The position numbers were made by a program, and so were the translations under genes. A stretch of DNA of 64,000 nucleotides from DYMC01 sp035406705 (GTDB lineage Bacteria; Verrucomicrobiota; Lentisphaeria; Victivallales; GWF2-50-93): NCBI GenBank assembly GCA_964426675.1, contig CAYRRM010000001.1:1-64000 (forward strand), in the 5' to 3' direction. Under the pieces are notes generated by a model. That model was not told the DNA's origin, did not search any database, and saw only the letters and a list, made by a program, of their open reading frames with translations. Shown piece by piece: positions 54,107 to 63,530 of the stretch; within the stretch, counting starts at the first letter, position 1; every line of letters starts with the position of its first letter.

Positions 54107-54931
54107 ATGATTAAGAATTTATTAATCAAGCATATGGCTAAAACTGGTACTGATATGTGGCAGAGAGGGTGGGCTGAAGCAAATGGAGGGAATATAAGTT
54201 TGAGACTTAATAGTGAACAGAGGGCGTTATTTGAATTGAAGAAACCTCTAAGCGAATGGATTGAGAGTGGTATTAAGGCACCGGAACTTGGTGGTGATAT
54301 TTTTGCGTTTACCGGGACGGGCAGGTATTTGCGAAATATAGAACTTGCTCCAGAGCGGAATATTGGTTTTATTGAATTGAATTCTGACGCGACTGCATAC
54401 AGGATACTATGGGGGTTTGAACCGGAAGGTAGGCCAACGTCTGAGTTATCTGCACATCTTTTATCTCACAGATCGATAAAGATATCCACTAATAATTATG
54501 CTCATGCTGTGATACATACTCATACACCGAAATTGATAGCGTTGACATATATTTTTGATAATCTTGATACAGCACTCCTAAGCACTATGTTATGGCGTAT
54601 GCATGCTGAATGTGTGGTTGTATTTCCTGAAGGGGTAGAGTTTATTCCATGGATAATGGCTGGTAGTCGTGAACTTGGAGAGAAAACGGCTATTTCTCTT
54701 TTGAAACGTTCTCTTGTTGTATGGGAGCATCATGGTGTTATTGGTACTGGTCGTAATCTCGATGAAGCATTTGGTCGTATATATGTAGCAGAAAAAGCGG
54801 CGGAAATTTTACTTACTTGTCTTTCTGTAGGTGGAATCAGAAAATTTTTGTCGAATGAACAACTTGAAAAGATTGCTTCTAATTTTAAATGTAATTGGGA
54901 TAAATCACTAATTGTAGAATGGCCAGAATAG
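54107..54931 (+). CDS. rhaD: Rhamnulose-1-phosphate aldolase
   Basis: A class II, zinc-dependent aldolase of 274 residues, the same length as E. coli RhaD. It splits L-rhamnulose 1-phosphate into dihydroxyacetone phosphate and L-lactaldehyde. GGNISLRL binds phosphate. The zinc and catalytic residues E113 (TSELSAH), H137 and H139 (IHTHTPK) and H208 (WEHHGVIGTG) match E117, H141, H143 and H212 of E. coli with a constant four-residue shift. AAGGAG precedes the ATG. No rhamnulokinase or canonical RhaA is in the window. It converges on the isomerase-like gene. Confidence 0.95.
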   Translation: MIKNLLIKHMAKTGTDMWQRGWAEANGGNISLRLNSEQRALFELKKPLSEWIESGIKAPELGGDIFAFTGTGRYLRNIELAPERNIGFIELNSDATAYRILWGFEPEGRPTSELSAHLLSHRSIKISTNNYAHAVIHTHTPKLIALTYIFDNLDTALLSTMLWRMHAECVVVFPEGVEFIPWIMAGSRELGEKTAISLLKRSLVVWEHHGVIGTGRNLDEAFGRIYVAEKAAEILLTCLSVGGIRKFLSNEQLEKIASNFKCNWDKSLIVEWPE

Positions 54932-54956
54932 AATTTTATATTTTGCCTTTATACTT

Positions 54957-56402
54957 TTATGTTACTATAATGTTTTCAATATCAAGTAATTCAGCAATTT
55001 TTGCAATAGTTTTAGCATAGTGTCCTATACCCAACGCAAAATGATGTGTAGGACCTGCTTTTATCCAATTTTTAAGAAAGGTTCTGACATCGGGTTTGAA
55101 TTTTCCATGTGTGTTTGTATTTCCCGTTGGAGGGATGGGGCCTGGTATAGATTCACCTTCAGCAATTACAAATCTAAATTTTCCTGAATGATTTACCCCA
55201 ATACTAAGTATTGTTATGGGGCCTGTCTTTATATTAAATTCGACACTTGCTCCTTTGCCAGGTTTTCCATGGTATTTTTTTAGACTTCTTATGACAGGCT
55301 TTCTATCTGCTATATTTAGATGATGTGGTCCATCGTGTCCGATTAGTATTGTATCTTTTTCAAAATCAATGGGGTGTAATTCAGCAAAACTACCTCCTAT
55401 TTCAAGCCTATCCATTATCATCATTGCTATGCATGTTTTTATATCAAATTCTCCACACATAGGGAAACCACTGCTTGTAAGTAGACTATTTCCGACGATA
55501 AGATTTGTAACAAGTGTTCTCATTTCTGAGTTTTCCTCTCCTTCATAATAATATGCAAGACCATCGAGTTCTTTTTCCTTGATAAAATTTTCTAAAGCAA
55601 CTGCGATTTCCGCAGATATTTTAAGGTCGTTTTCTGTTAATTTACATGTAATTGGATCAGATATTGGATTTGGCGTATCGAAAAAATCCAATATACGTTT
55701 TTTCATAATATTAACATCATTTTTTTGTACTTTTTTCCAATGTTTCATTAAATCATCCGGTTCACATTGAACGACATGAGATCCAAATGTTGCTGTAATA
55801 GCAGTAGGGTCCGTATGCATATCTAACATAGCTTCAAGAACATGCCCCATAAGGCCTATTCTTGCTCTTTTTAGGTCATGAATTACTTTTGCTATAGAAC
55901 ACCATTCAGCAATTTCATATTCAGTTTTTGGATCATTATTTTCAGTTCCAATTATTACATCTGGGATTTTTCTTCCTATTCTTAAGGCTACTCCTGCAAA
56001 TTCTGGCATTGAACAAATATCATCATTGCATAGCTGCATAAAGGTAGTTCCATTTTGATAATCCATCGCTTTTAATGGTTGAAGTGCTATCATCACTATC
56101 GGTATATTTATTTCTTTGAAGATTATTCCAATTACTGATGAGGTTGCGTAAGTGCACATATCTATGAATAGGACGTCTATATCTGAAGATTTAATTTCAG
56201 GTATTTTGGCATATGCACTTTTTGCATTATCAATGAGGCCCAAATTTATAGTATCTACTTTATTCAATTTTAGCTTTTCTATCAGGACATTTTGTTTTCT
56301 ATGCATTTCTTCGAGTAAACCATCGAATTGATTCCAGTAAACCTGATGACCAACGCCCAGAACGCCTATTTTTGCGTAGAGTTTTTTTATTCTTGGGATC
56401 AT
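54957..56402 (-). CDS. L-arabinose/L-fucose isomerase-family protein
   Basis: The 481 residues match the arabinose/fucose isomerase superfamily: KIGVLGVGHQVYWNQFDGL, VDTINLGLIDN, PTAITATFGSHVVQCEPDDL, GLAYYYEGEEN, GFPMCGEFDIKTCIAMMIMDRL and IGHDGPHHLNI. Acidic and histidine residues for the metal site are present (EGEEN, CGEFD, HDGPHH). It interconverts an aldose and a ketose. Beside rhaD, a role with rhamnose, fucose or arabinose is likely, but this family is not RhaA. GGAG lies seven bases before the ATG. Confidence 0.85.
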   Translation of the reverse strand: MIPRIKKLYAKIGVLGVGHQVYWNQFDGLLEEMHRKQNVLIEKLKLNKVDTINLGLIDNAKSAYAKIPEIKSSDIDVLFIDMCTYATSSVIGIIFKEINIPIVMIALQPLKAMDYQNGTTFMQLCNDDICSMPEFAGVALRIGRKIPDVIIGTENNDPKTEYEIAEWCSIAKVIHDLKRARIGLMGHVLEAMLDMHTDPTAITATFGSHVVQCEPDDLMKHWKKVQKNDVNIMKKRILDFFDTPNPISDPITCKLTENDLKISAEIAVALENFIKEKELDGLAYYYEGEENSEMRTLVTNLIVGNSLLTSSGFPMCGEFDIKTCIAMMIMDRLEIGGSFAELHPIDFEKDTILIGHDGPHHLNIADRKPVIRSLKKYHGKPGKGASVEFNIKTGPITILSIGVNHSGKFRFVIAEGESIPGPIPPTGNTNTHGKFKPDVRTFLKNWIKAGPTHHFALGIGHYAKTIAKIAELLDIENIIVT

Positions 56403-56427
56403 TTTTTTCTCCTTTCTTCTTATTTTT

Positions 56428-58887
56428 TTAATACCATGCGAATGTCATGGAACCTGTAACATTTTTGATTATATAATAGTTCCCCGTTTCATCTGATTTG
56501 AATTTTATGTCCATTTTTTCTCCTACTGTCCAATGATGCTCATTTGGATTTAGTAGAATTTGTGTTGTTTTTTCTTGTCCTGAAGGAGGATAGAAACGCA
56601 GTGAAGAGTTTCTCAAATTTTTCAGGAGCAGCCTGTTCTTATATCTAAAATGTTTTGGAGCTACCCTATGTAGTGATAGTGTTATGTTATCCGGGGATAT
56701 TAGAAAAATTCTGCACTCGAGTCTGCGGAACAAGTTAAAAGGTATGATGGAATATCCATTAACTACCTCATTTTCCATACCGTTAAGAATCGGAGCTCCC
56801 CATGGAAATTTTATTTTAGTCTTACATGATTGATCTGAAGAAAATAGTGTAAAGAGAAAAGCATTTGAATTGCGTGAAATTAGAGTATGGGTTGATTTGT
56901 TATCAGGAAATTTTCTTATAAATGAAATACTATATCCCATGGTTGAAAGTACGTGCCTGAAGAGATTTTCAGATTTGAAGAGTTCATAGCTCGGCCATGT
57001 AGGTAATGTTCTGCCTAATTTTACCCTCATATCAGCTGAGCTACTGCCTCTAACCCAGCCGAGAATAGCCCTACTTTGTAGTTTTTTAGAAAGGGCGCAA
57101 ATGCGTTTATTTTGTCCCTGGAATATTTCAGATTTAAAAAGCAGATTTTTACTGTTTATAATAACTTCAGATATGCCACCAGCACTTATTATTGATTGAT
57201 GTAGATATTTATCGGAAACATTGGCTTCTAAAAAATTATCAATCTCAAAGGTATTTTTTATCCGAAATTCTCCTTCGAGTGGTAGATCATGTGTTATACC
57301 AAGTAAATCCTGGAGAGTTTTGCTTGAATGCAATGTTGAGCCATACAATAAAACAGATGTTCCTCTTTCCAAATTCCACAGTAGAGCTTTTTCTAACTTT
57401 GAAGATGAGTCAGGCACAGGTGAGAGGAGTATGCGTTTTCCATATAAATTTTTATCTCTATAATTAAAAGTGAAGTTTTTATCTGAGACGACGGTATTTA
57501 ATGGTAGTCCGCAATTTATAGCCTCTTGTATTAAGATATCGCCTGCGTAAACTTCTTGAATCCTTGTTTTTTCCAAAAAAGTTAGTTTATTATACTGTTC
57601 AAAAGGATATATCCATATAAGAGGGGAGGGAATATCTGGTTTTTCTTTCAAGGCTCTTTTTAAATGTGGGATAATTTCATTTGGAAATTCTTCAGGAATC
57701 TCACCCCAACTGGTATCCACAGTTAATATTGATATTCTATTAGGTGTATTTATTATCCTATTTCTGTCTATTCTTGATACAGATAAGGACATGTAAATAT
57801 CATGGGGACTCCGTTCAAATTGGTCAAACCATGGGCTATTGCACCACCACGGATCACTAGCATAAAACCTATATGGAAAATGACCTGGAAATGCTGCAAT
57901 TCTACTCATATAGCCTGCGAGGGCGATTCCATAATTATTTGTTAAAGCAGGCCAGGGAGTATTTGGCGGTGATATAAAGTTAAAATTTCCTTCATATAGT
58001 TGTTTATATGGAGTTGCATGATTTACTAAATCCATTCCGAGTGGAAAATCAGTACCCCTTGTTTCGATAGGGACCTTGCATTCTTTTCGAAAATCTTGCC
58101 AGAACTGAATTACAGCATCTCTACATTTTTCATTATTTTCAGGGAGATATTTTTTTCCGTCAAAGAATTCACCAAAGGCTCCAAAACCATAAGGGCATCG
58201 CCCAAAACCAAATGAATTTGAAAACCAAATATAATCAATCCCTGTAGCTTTCGTGAAGAATTTAGTTTGTCTACCTAAGAATCTTCCAAAACTTGTTCCT
58301 TCTGGAATGCCCTCAGGAAAACCAGCATATTTTTTTGTGTCGGCTTTCAATTTTGAAGTGCAGTCAATATTTCGTCCGCATCCTCCGGTATTATGTTTAT
58401 CAAATAAAAGGATTTCTGTATGAAGTTCATATTTAAATTTTGATTTAACAAATTCTGGTCCCGGGTCAAAAGCTATCCCAGCTCTTGGAACTATATCATA
58501 GATTTCTCTTCCTATTTTTTTCATAATCAGGATTATGTTTTTGAGATCTTGATAATTGAAGTTAGATGGATTTTTGCGAAATTCGCGAGCTTTTCCTACA
58601 ATTGCTTCTTGTTTTGGATCTTCCTTTTTTGAAGTGGGATAACCATCATAGGCAAATCCAAGCCATTTGCCCCATTCGAAATTTTTTTGCATATTGCCAT
58701 CAAATTCTAGAATTTCTGTTCCATCTCCTACCCAGAATAAAACAGAAATATTTTCGCTATATTGCAATATAGGAAACCAATCCATAAAAATTTTATAAAA
58801 AATATTTCCGATGAACTTATCATTTTTTTTTAAAAATGGCTTTAAACTAATTTCAAGTGTAAAATTTTTTAAATATTTTTGTTTCAT
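56428..58887 (-). CDS. Large uncharacterised protein, possibly a glycosidase relative
   Basis: I do not recognise this 819-residue protein with confidence. It lacks a signal peptide. Features include FTLEISLKPFLKK at the start, an aromatic and glycine-rich stretch (GIDYIWFSNSFGFGRCPYGFGAFGEFF), PGPEF and ETRGTDFPLGMDLVNHA. A later region with GTSVLLYG and LIWIYPFEQYN resembles the Rossmann-like middle domain of GH42-type enzymes, and the end is beta-rich. These suggest a barrel-type glycosidase acting in the cytoplasm. Its first four bases overlap the IclR stop, so the two are coupled, and the isomerase-like gene follows. Confidence 0.6.
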   Translation of the reverse strand: MKQKYLKNFTLEISLKPFLKKNDKFIGNIFYKIFMDWFPILQYSENISVLFWVGDGTEILEFDGNMQKNFEWGKWLGFAYDGYPTSKKEDPKQEAIVGKAREFRKNPSNFNYQDLKNIILIMKKIGREIYDIVPRAGIAFDPGPEFVKSKFKYELHTEILLFDKHNTGGCGRNIDCTSKLKADTKKYAGFPEGIPEGTSFGRFLGRQTKFFTKATGIDYIWFSNSFGFGRCPYGFGAFGEFFDGKKYLPENNEKCRDAVIQFWQDFRKECKVPIETRGTDFPLGMDLVNHATPYKQLYEGNFNFISPPNTPWPALTNNYGIALAGYMSRIAAFPGHFPYRFYASDPWWCNSPWFDQFERSPHDIYMSLSVSRIDRNRIINTPNRISILTVDTSWGEIPEEFPNEIIPHLKRALKEKPDIPSPLIWIYPFEQYNKLTFLEKTRIQEVYAGDILIQEAINCGLPLNTVVSDKNFTFNYRDKNLYGKRILLSPVPDSSSKLEKALLWNLERGTSVLLYGSTLHSSKTLQDLLGITHDLPLEGEFRIKNTFEIDNFLEANVSDKYLHQSIISAGGISEVIINSKNLLFKSEIFQGQNKRICALSKKLQSRAILGWVRGSSSADMRVKLGRTLPTWPSYELFKSENLFRHVLSTMGYSISFIRKFPDNKSTHTLISRNSNAFLFTLFSSDQSCKTKIKFPWGAPILNGMENEVVNGYSIIPFNLFRRLECRIFLISPDNITLSLHRVAPKHFRYKNRLLLKNLRNSSLRFYPPSGQEKTTQILLNPNEHHWTVGEKMDIKFKSDETGNYYIIKNVTGSMTFAWY

Positions 58888-59690
58888 ACTTCTTTATTTC
58901 CCTTTGTTGACTTTATTATTTTTTCATCTATTTCACTTGCTGTTTTATAAAGTTCATCCAGGATTATTTCTCTTTTTTCTCTTGTTTTTCGGAAGATTGG
59001 CAAGCAGACACTGATAGCTAAGTTGTGCTTATTAAAAATTCCGTTTATAGGGACAGATATAGCGTAAAGTCCAGAAGAGTTTATATTTTCAAGTTCGGCA
59101 TATTTTTTTCTTCTTATAGAGGCAAAATCTTGAAACATATTATTGATAGTTTTATATGGGAAAAGTTTCTTTTCCTCTAACATATTTTTTGCGTATTTTT
59201 CCTGGAGATCTGCGGATGAAAAAGCAAGGAGGACTCTCCCCGCAGCTGTTAAATGTGGTATGCTTATGTAGGTATTAGGGCGAAGTTGAACAGAGAGTTC
59301 TTTTATGCGATTTACTACGTCCAGTGAAAATACAAAACCATTAATGATACCATACAATGCGACTGTTTCATCTATTTTTAATGAAAGCTCCTCTATGATT
59401 TGATGACTTGCATAGCTAATCTGTTTTTCCATAATTTTTTCTGAAGATAATCCCAGTATAAGTGATGATATACCTAATTCGTATTTTCTATTTTTTTCGT
59501 TCTGCTCTATGAATCTCATCTTTGCAAGGGTTTTTAAAATATTATGAACAGTGGGCGGTTTTAAGTTGAGCCAATTGGCGAGTTCTCTTACTCCCACAGG
59601 GGTATCGTGTGAAGCAATTGTTTTTAATATTTGCAAGGCTCTTTCTACGGACTGCACTCCGGAATTTTTAGTTTTTTTTGATAAATTCAT
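58884..59690 (-). CDS. IclR-family transcriptional regulator
   Basis: The 268 residues show the IclR winged helix (about 12-75: QSVERALQILKTIASHDTPVGVRELANWLNLKPPTVHNILKTLAKMRFIEQ, in pieces). The effector-binding domain follows (about 85-260) with IPHLTAAGRVLLAFSS, SSGLYAISVPINGIF and AISVCLPI. It probably senses a sugar-acid or catabolite and controls the coupled gene and the isomerase-like gene. The promoter was not resolved in the AT-rich upstream DNA. Confidence 0.93.
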   Translation of the reverse strand: MNLSKKTKNSGVQSVERALQILKTIASHDTPVGVRELANWLNLKPPTVHNILKTLAKMRFIEQNEKNRKYELGISSLILGLSSEKIMEKQISYASHQIIEELSLKIDETVALYGIINGFVFSLDVVNRIKELSVQLRPNTYISIPHLTAAGRVLLAFSSADLQEKYAKNMLEEKKLFPYKTINNMFQDFASIRRKKYAELENINSSGLYAISVPINGIFNKHNLAISVCLPIFRKTREKREIILDELYKTASEIDEKIIKSTKGNKEV

Positions 59691-60176
59691 GATAGTTTCT
59701 TTGATAATATAGTATTTTTAGCAAATTTTATTATGTATTTTTGTTCATTATAGCTGAATTTTTATAAAATTTACAACTTGCTTATATGACTTACAAGATA
59801 ATTCAGTAAAAATTTTAGTAGAAATTGTTCAATATGGCTGAATAAATATTAGATTCATTAATCTTAAATTATGTTGGGAGAAAAATATTGTAATGCTACA
59901 AAGAGGCCATAAATTGCATTCAGCCAGCCAGTGGTTTTGTATGATTGGAAAAGGGGAAGTTATATCCGAGCAGATGATGACGAAGCAGAATATGCCGTAA
60001 TGAGTAAAGCTTGTGGATTCAATCTAGCACAGAATGAATAATCTCTTGAACTGCAAATGCAGTTCCATATTTATTATCAAAAGTATAAATTCTTACTGGC
60101 TGATTAAGGTGCAAAATTTAGGGTAAGGTTTAGCGGATACAAGTTGATGTTATATGATTTTCAGAAGATTTTTAGA
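59691..60176. other. Gene-free stretch with a possible gene remnant (59913-60041)
   Basis: No intact gene. On the plus strand 59913-60041 reads 42 codons, including QPVVLYDWKRGSYIRADDDE and EYAVMSKACGFNLAQNE, then a stop. It looks protein-like but lacks a start and follows a stop codon. This may be the tail of a decayed gene; the family is not recognised. The rest is AT-rich. Confidence 0.3.
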
Positions 60177-61493
60177 TTAGTTTGATTGTGATATTCTCGG
60201 ATCGATGTATGAATTTAATATATCTGCGATTAAATTCATAGTGATGAAGATGATAGCAGTTAATATTACCAACGCCTTCAGAACCTGAATATCTGAATTA
60301 TTCAAAGCGTTAACTGCTTCATAGCCGAGGCCCGGGATTCCAAAAAAACTTTCGAGTAATAGGCTACCCGTAAATAGGAATGGTAGAATAGTTGATATTC
60401 TTGCGATTATTGGGATTAATGCATTTTTGAGTAAATGCTTAAAATAAATTTTATGAGAAGGAAGTCCTTTTGCAAAGGCTGTTCTTATATATTCTTTTCT
60501 GAGTTCGTCGAGAAATATTGTCCGATAGAAGCGGACACTTGTTCCAGTTGCGCTGATAATTCCGAGTATTACAGGCAATATAAGATATCTGGGCCCTTCA
60601 AAGCCCCATATTGGGAAGAAACCGAACTTATATGCGAGGAACCATTGCCCAAGAACAATCAGAACTATATAGCTGATACTCATGCTTATTACTGATATAA
60701 CTGTGATTAGTTTATCAGAGAGTTTTCCTCTATTGATGGCTGCAAACATAGCGATAGGAATTGCAATCATATTCTCGAATATAAATATGGGCAACATAAG
60801 GGAAAGTGATACCCACATAGATCTCCAGATCAAGGTTCCTATTTTTTCCTTTGATAGTAATGTTGTTCCGAAATTAAAGATTGAAATAAACGGGAATTTT
60901 GTGGAGAAATTTACTAATTCTTTTATAGAGTTAAGAAAGAGAGAATTAAAAAAACTCGTATTGGGCTTAAAGAAATTAACAGACTTTATCCTGGAGTCTT
61001 CCATGGCAATGATTTTTATTTCCTCACACTGAGGATTCAGTGAAATATTTGCTGTATTGAAGAAAGGAGTAGGTTTTATTAGAAATTCTGGTTCGTTGAG
61101 ATATAATTTACCTTTAAATTTGATTCTCATTTTTATTTCTTTTTCATTTAAAGGGAAATTTCTTTTAAAGATTAATTCGTCGTTTTTAATAAGAGATAGT
61201 TCTTCATTTTTTATAACTGAATTTTTAGGTAGAATTACGGATGGTATATTTCTTTCTTGAGAGAATTCTACGGAGGAAAAAACTTCTGTTTTGACCCAAT
61301 TCCCAACTAAAAGAGGGAGTCCTGAGGAAATTTTATCTCTTATATCTTCTATTTCTTTGGGGGAGGGATTTTTTCCAAGGAGCATTGGAGCTGGATCTCC
61401 GGCGGTGATTCTGAAGAGAATAAATGATATGAATATGACGCCAAATAGAATCAATATTGAGTATAAAATTTTTTTCAACAATATGACTTTCAT
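60177..61493 (-). CDS. OppB/DppB-type ABC transporter permease with long periplasmic insertion
   Basis: The 438 residues have the first membrane helix and GDPAP motif of peptide-type permeases (LFRITAGDPAPMLLG). A ~150-residue hydrophilic stretch follows (about 60-215), then the five remaining helices and the EAA-like loop EYIRTAFAKGLPSHKIYFKHLLKNALIP and GIPGLGYEAVNAL. Most OppB proteins are ~310 aa, so this one is enlarged in the first periplasmic loop. The partner permease, ATPases and binding protein are missing here; the downstream side is gene-free. It follows DUF1638 by one base. Substrate unknown. Confidence 0.88.
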   Translation of the reverse strand: MKVILLKKILYSILILFGVIFISFILFRITAGDPAPMLLGKNPSPKEIEDIRDKISSGLPLLVGNWVKTEVFSSVEFSQERNIPSVILPKNSVIKNEELSLIKNDELIFKRNFPLNEKEIKMRIKFKGKLYLNEPEFLIKPTPFFNTANISLNPQCEEIKIIAMEDSRIKSVNFFKPNTSFFNSLFLNSIKELVNFSTKFPFISIFNFGTTLLSKEKIGTLIWRSMWVSLSLMLPIFIFENMIAIPIAMFAAINRGKLSDKLITVISVISMSISYIVLIVLGQWFLAYKFGFFPIWGFEGPRYLILPVILGIISATGTSVRFYRTIFLDELRKEYIRTAFAKGLPSHKIYFKHLLKNALIPIIARISTILPFLFTGSLLLESFFGIPGLGYEAVNALNNSDIQVLKALVILTAIIFITMNLIADILNSYIDPRISQSN

Positions 61494-61494
61494 A

Positions 61495-62280
61495 TCAGGC
61501 GCAATCTATTATTGTATTATCATTACCTCTTACAATTTTTTGCTCATTTTTTAATATGAGAAAATCCTTATCATCCCATTGGGCATCGAGTAATTTCTGC
61601 AAGAGAGAGAGGTTTCCCTTTATTTCCTTGTATTGCAGGGATTTTTTTTTCGCTGTTTCTTCAGTAATTTGTCTGTAGACGTCGATATTTCCGAGATTTG
61701 TGTTAATAAAAGCCAGAATTGAGTAATTTTTAGATAGGGAGGAATTTAGAGTTTCGAAAATATATCTGGCATTTTCTTCTCCATATTCATTTACCAGTTC
61801 AGCATAGCTTTTATCCATTCCAAATTTTGCAGTTAATGATATGGAACGTAAGTCCTCCAGATTTTTCGCATCCCTTTCAATCCAACCTGAAGATAGGTAA
61901 TAAGTTCCTGGATTTTCAGAGAAATATTCCATATACTGTTCTTTGTCTCCGATTAATAGAGTTATGCAATCGTGAGCTCTTGGTATAACCAATGGAGTTT
62001 TTCCTGCTTTTAAGCCGAGAATGCCATTGCTACACAGAGCGAAACCTAGTAAGATCGCGTCATAGCCTTTGTTATCATAATGGTCAATTTTTTTTTGTAT
62101 TCTTTTGCACATTTCAGATGAGTCTAAATCGTGGTACCCTTGAGAACAAAATTCTATATCTATTACAGATGTTGATTTTGCGGCACAGTAAAAAAGTTCT
62201 CTTTGTAAAACTTCACATGCAATTAATAAGAAACGTCGAAATTTAGAATTTATAGAATTTATGATGGAATAATCGTTCAT
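61495..62280 (-). CDS. DUF1638 domain protein
   Basis: The 261 residues match DUF1638: LIACEVLQRELFYCAA, ILLGFALCSNGILGL, PLVIPRAHDCITLLIG and TYYLSSGWIE. The conserved Cys and His residues suggest a metal or corrinoid link. DUF1638 proteins often occur near corrinoid proteins, methyltransferases and URO-D-family proteins, but no reaction is established. It is directly upstream of the OppB-type permease gene. No signal peptide. Confidence 0.85.
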   Translation of the reverse strand: MNDYSIINSINSKFRRFLLIACEVLQRELFYCAAKSTSVIDIEFCSQGYHDLDSSEMCKRIQKKIDHYDNKGYDAILLGFALCSNGILGLKAGKTPLVIPRAHDCITLLIGDKEQYMEYFSENPGTYYLSSGWIERDAKNLEDLRSISLTAKFGMDKSYAELVNEYGEENARYIFETLNSSLSKNYSILAFINTNLGNIDVYRQITEETAKKKSLQYKEIKGNLSLLQKLLDAQWDDKDFLILKNEQKIVRGNDNTIIDCA

Positions 62281-62331
62281 GACTATTATATTACCATTTC
62301 AATTTACAAAATCAAAACTCAAAGGAGAAAT

Positions 62332-63450
62332 ATGTCGAAGAAAAATTATAAGATTGCAGTATTGGGGGGGGACGGAACGGGCCCTGAAGTTACGGCTGAA
62401 GCGGTAAAAGTTTTAAAGAGGGCTTCTGATATATTTGATTTTAAGCTTGATATGACGGAGTTTGATTGGGGTGGAGAAAGGTATTTGAAGACTGGAAATG
62501 TTTTGCCTGATGATGCAGCAGAGACATTAAAGAAGTTTGATGCCATCTTACTTGGGGCAATAGGGCATCCGAAGGTAAAGCCTGGCATTCTTGAGAAAGG
62601 AATATTGTTAAAACTTCGATTTGAGCTTGACCAGTATATAAATCTGCGTCCGGTAAAACTCTATCCAAATGTTGAAACTCCTTTAAAAGATAAGAAACCA
62701 GAGGATATTGACTATGTGGTGGTTCGCGAGAATACCGGGGATCTTTATTGTGGAGCTGGTGGTTTTCTTATGAAGGGGACACCTAATGAAGTAGCCGTTC
62801 AGGAAATGGTTTATAATAGATTTCAGGTGGAACGTTGTATAAGATACGCCTTTAAACTTGTTTGCAAAAGACATTCAAAAGAATCTCCATGGAGAGGTTT
62901 GAAGGAACAGGATATAAAAGATGGTAAAATCGGGCAATTAACTTTATGTGGAAAGACAAATGTTCTCACTTATGTTTATGATCTATGGGAAAGAACATTT
63001 TATGATGTTGCTAGAGAATTTCCGCAGGTTAAGACGGATTATTGTCATGTTGATGCTACCTGTATGTGGATGGTGAAAAATCCTGAGTGGTTTGATGTGA
63101 TTGTAACAGGAAATATGTTTGGTGATATAATTACCGATCTTGGTGCTATTACGCAAGGAGGAATGGGGATAGCGGCTGGAGGAAATATAAATCCTGAAGG
63201 AGTTAGTATGTTTGAACCTATTGGCGGCTCAGCTCCGAAATACACTGGTCTTGGCGTTATAAATCCGCTTGCAGCGATTTGTTCGGCGGGTATGCTGCTT
63301 GATGAAATAGGAGAAGTAGATGCCGCAAAAGCAGTTGAGAGAGGGGTAATTGCTACCACGCAGAAAATGAAGTCAATGTCTGCAGGTAAAATGGGTTATT
63401 CAACTTCACAGATTGGAGATATGGTTGCTGAGGCAGTAAAGAGAAGTTAA
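62332..63450 (+). CDS. leuB: 3-isopropylmalate dehydrogenase-family enzyme
   Basis: The 372 residues are a beta-decarboxylating dehydrogenase: IAVLGGDGTGPEVTAEAVKVL, AIGHP, the substrate arginines in LLKLRFELDQYINLRPVKLYP, VVVRENTGDLY, the catalytic Tyr/Lys region and metal Asp residues in FDVIVTGNMFGDIITDLG, and EPIGGSAPKYTGLGVINPLA for NAD binding. It probably oxidises 3-isopropylmalate in leucine synthesis. No other leu gene is nearby, so isocitrate-, homoisocitrate- or tartrate-type use cannot be excluded. AAGGAG precedes the ATG, and a strong terminator follows. Confidence 0.88.
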   Translation: MSKKNYKIAVLGGDGTGPEVTAEAVKVLKRASDIFDFKLDMTEFDWGGERYLKTGNVLPDDAAETLKKFDAILLGAIGHPKVKPGILEKGILLKLRFELDQYINLRPVKLYPNVETPLKDKKPEDIDYVVVRENTGDLYCGAGGFLMKGTPNEVAVQEMVYNRFQVERCIRYAFKLVCKRHSKESPWRGLKEQDIKDGKIGQLTLCGKTNVLTYVYDLWERTFYDVAREFPQVKTDYCHVDATCMWMVKNPEWFDVIVTGNMFGDIITDLGAITQGGMGIAAGGNINPEGVSMFEPIGGSAPKYTGLGVINPLAAICSAGMLLDEIGEVDAAKAVERGVIATTQKMKSMSAGKMGYSTSQIGDMVAEAVKRS

Positions 63451-63489
63451 GGGTACAATTATAGAACTGATTTATTGCTCAACGATACT

Positions 63490-63530
63490 ATACTGCCTTG
63501 CTGTTTTAAGCAGGGCAGTATTTTATTTTT
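63490..63530 (+). terminator. Rho-independent terminator after leuB
   Basis: Stem ATACTGCCTTGC (63490-63501) with GCAGGGCAGTAT (63510-63521), 12 pairs including one G-T, 8-base loop, then TTTTATTTTT. The T-tail overlaps the stop of the convergent small gene. Confidence 0.9.
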
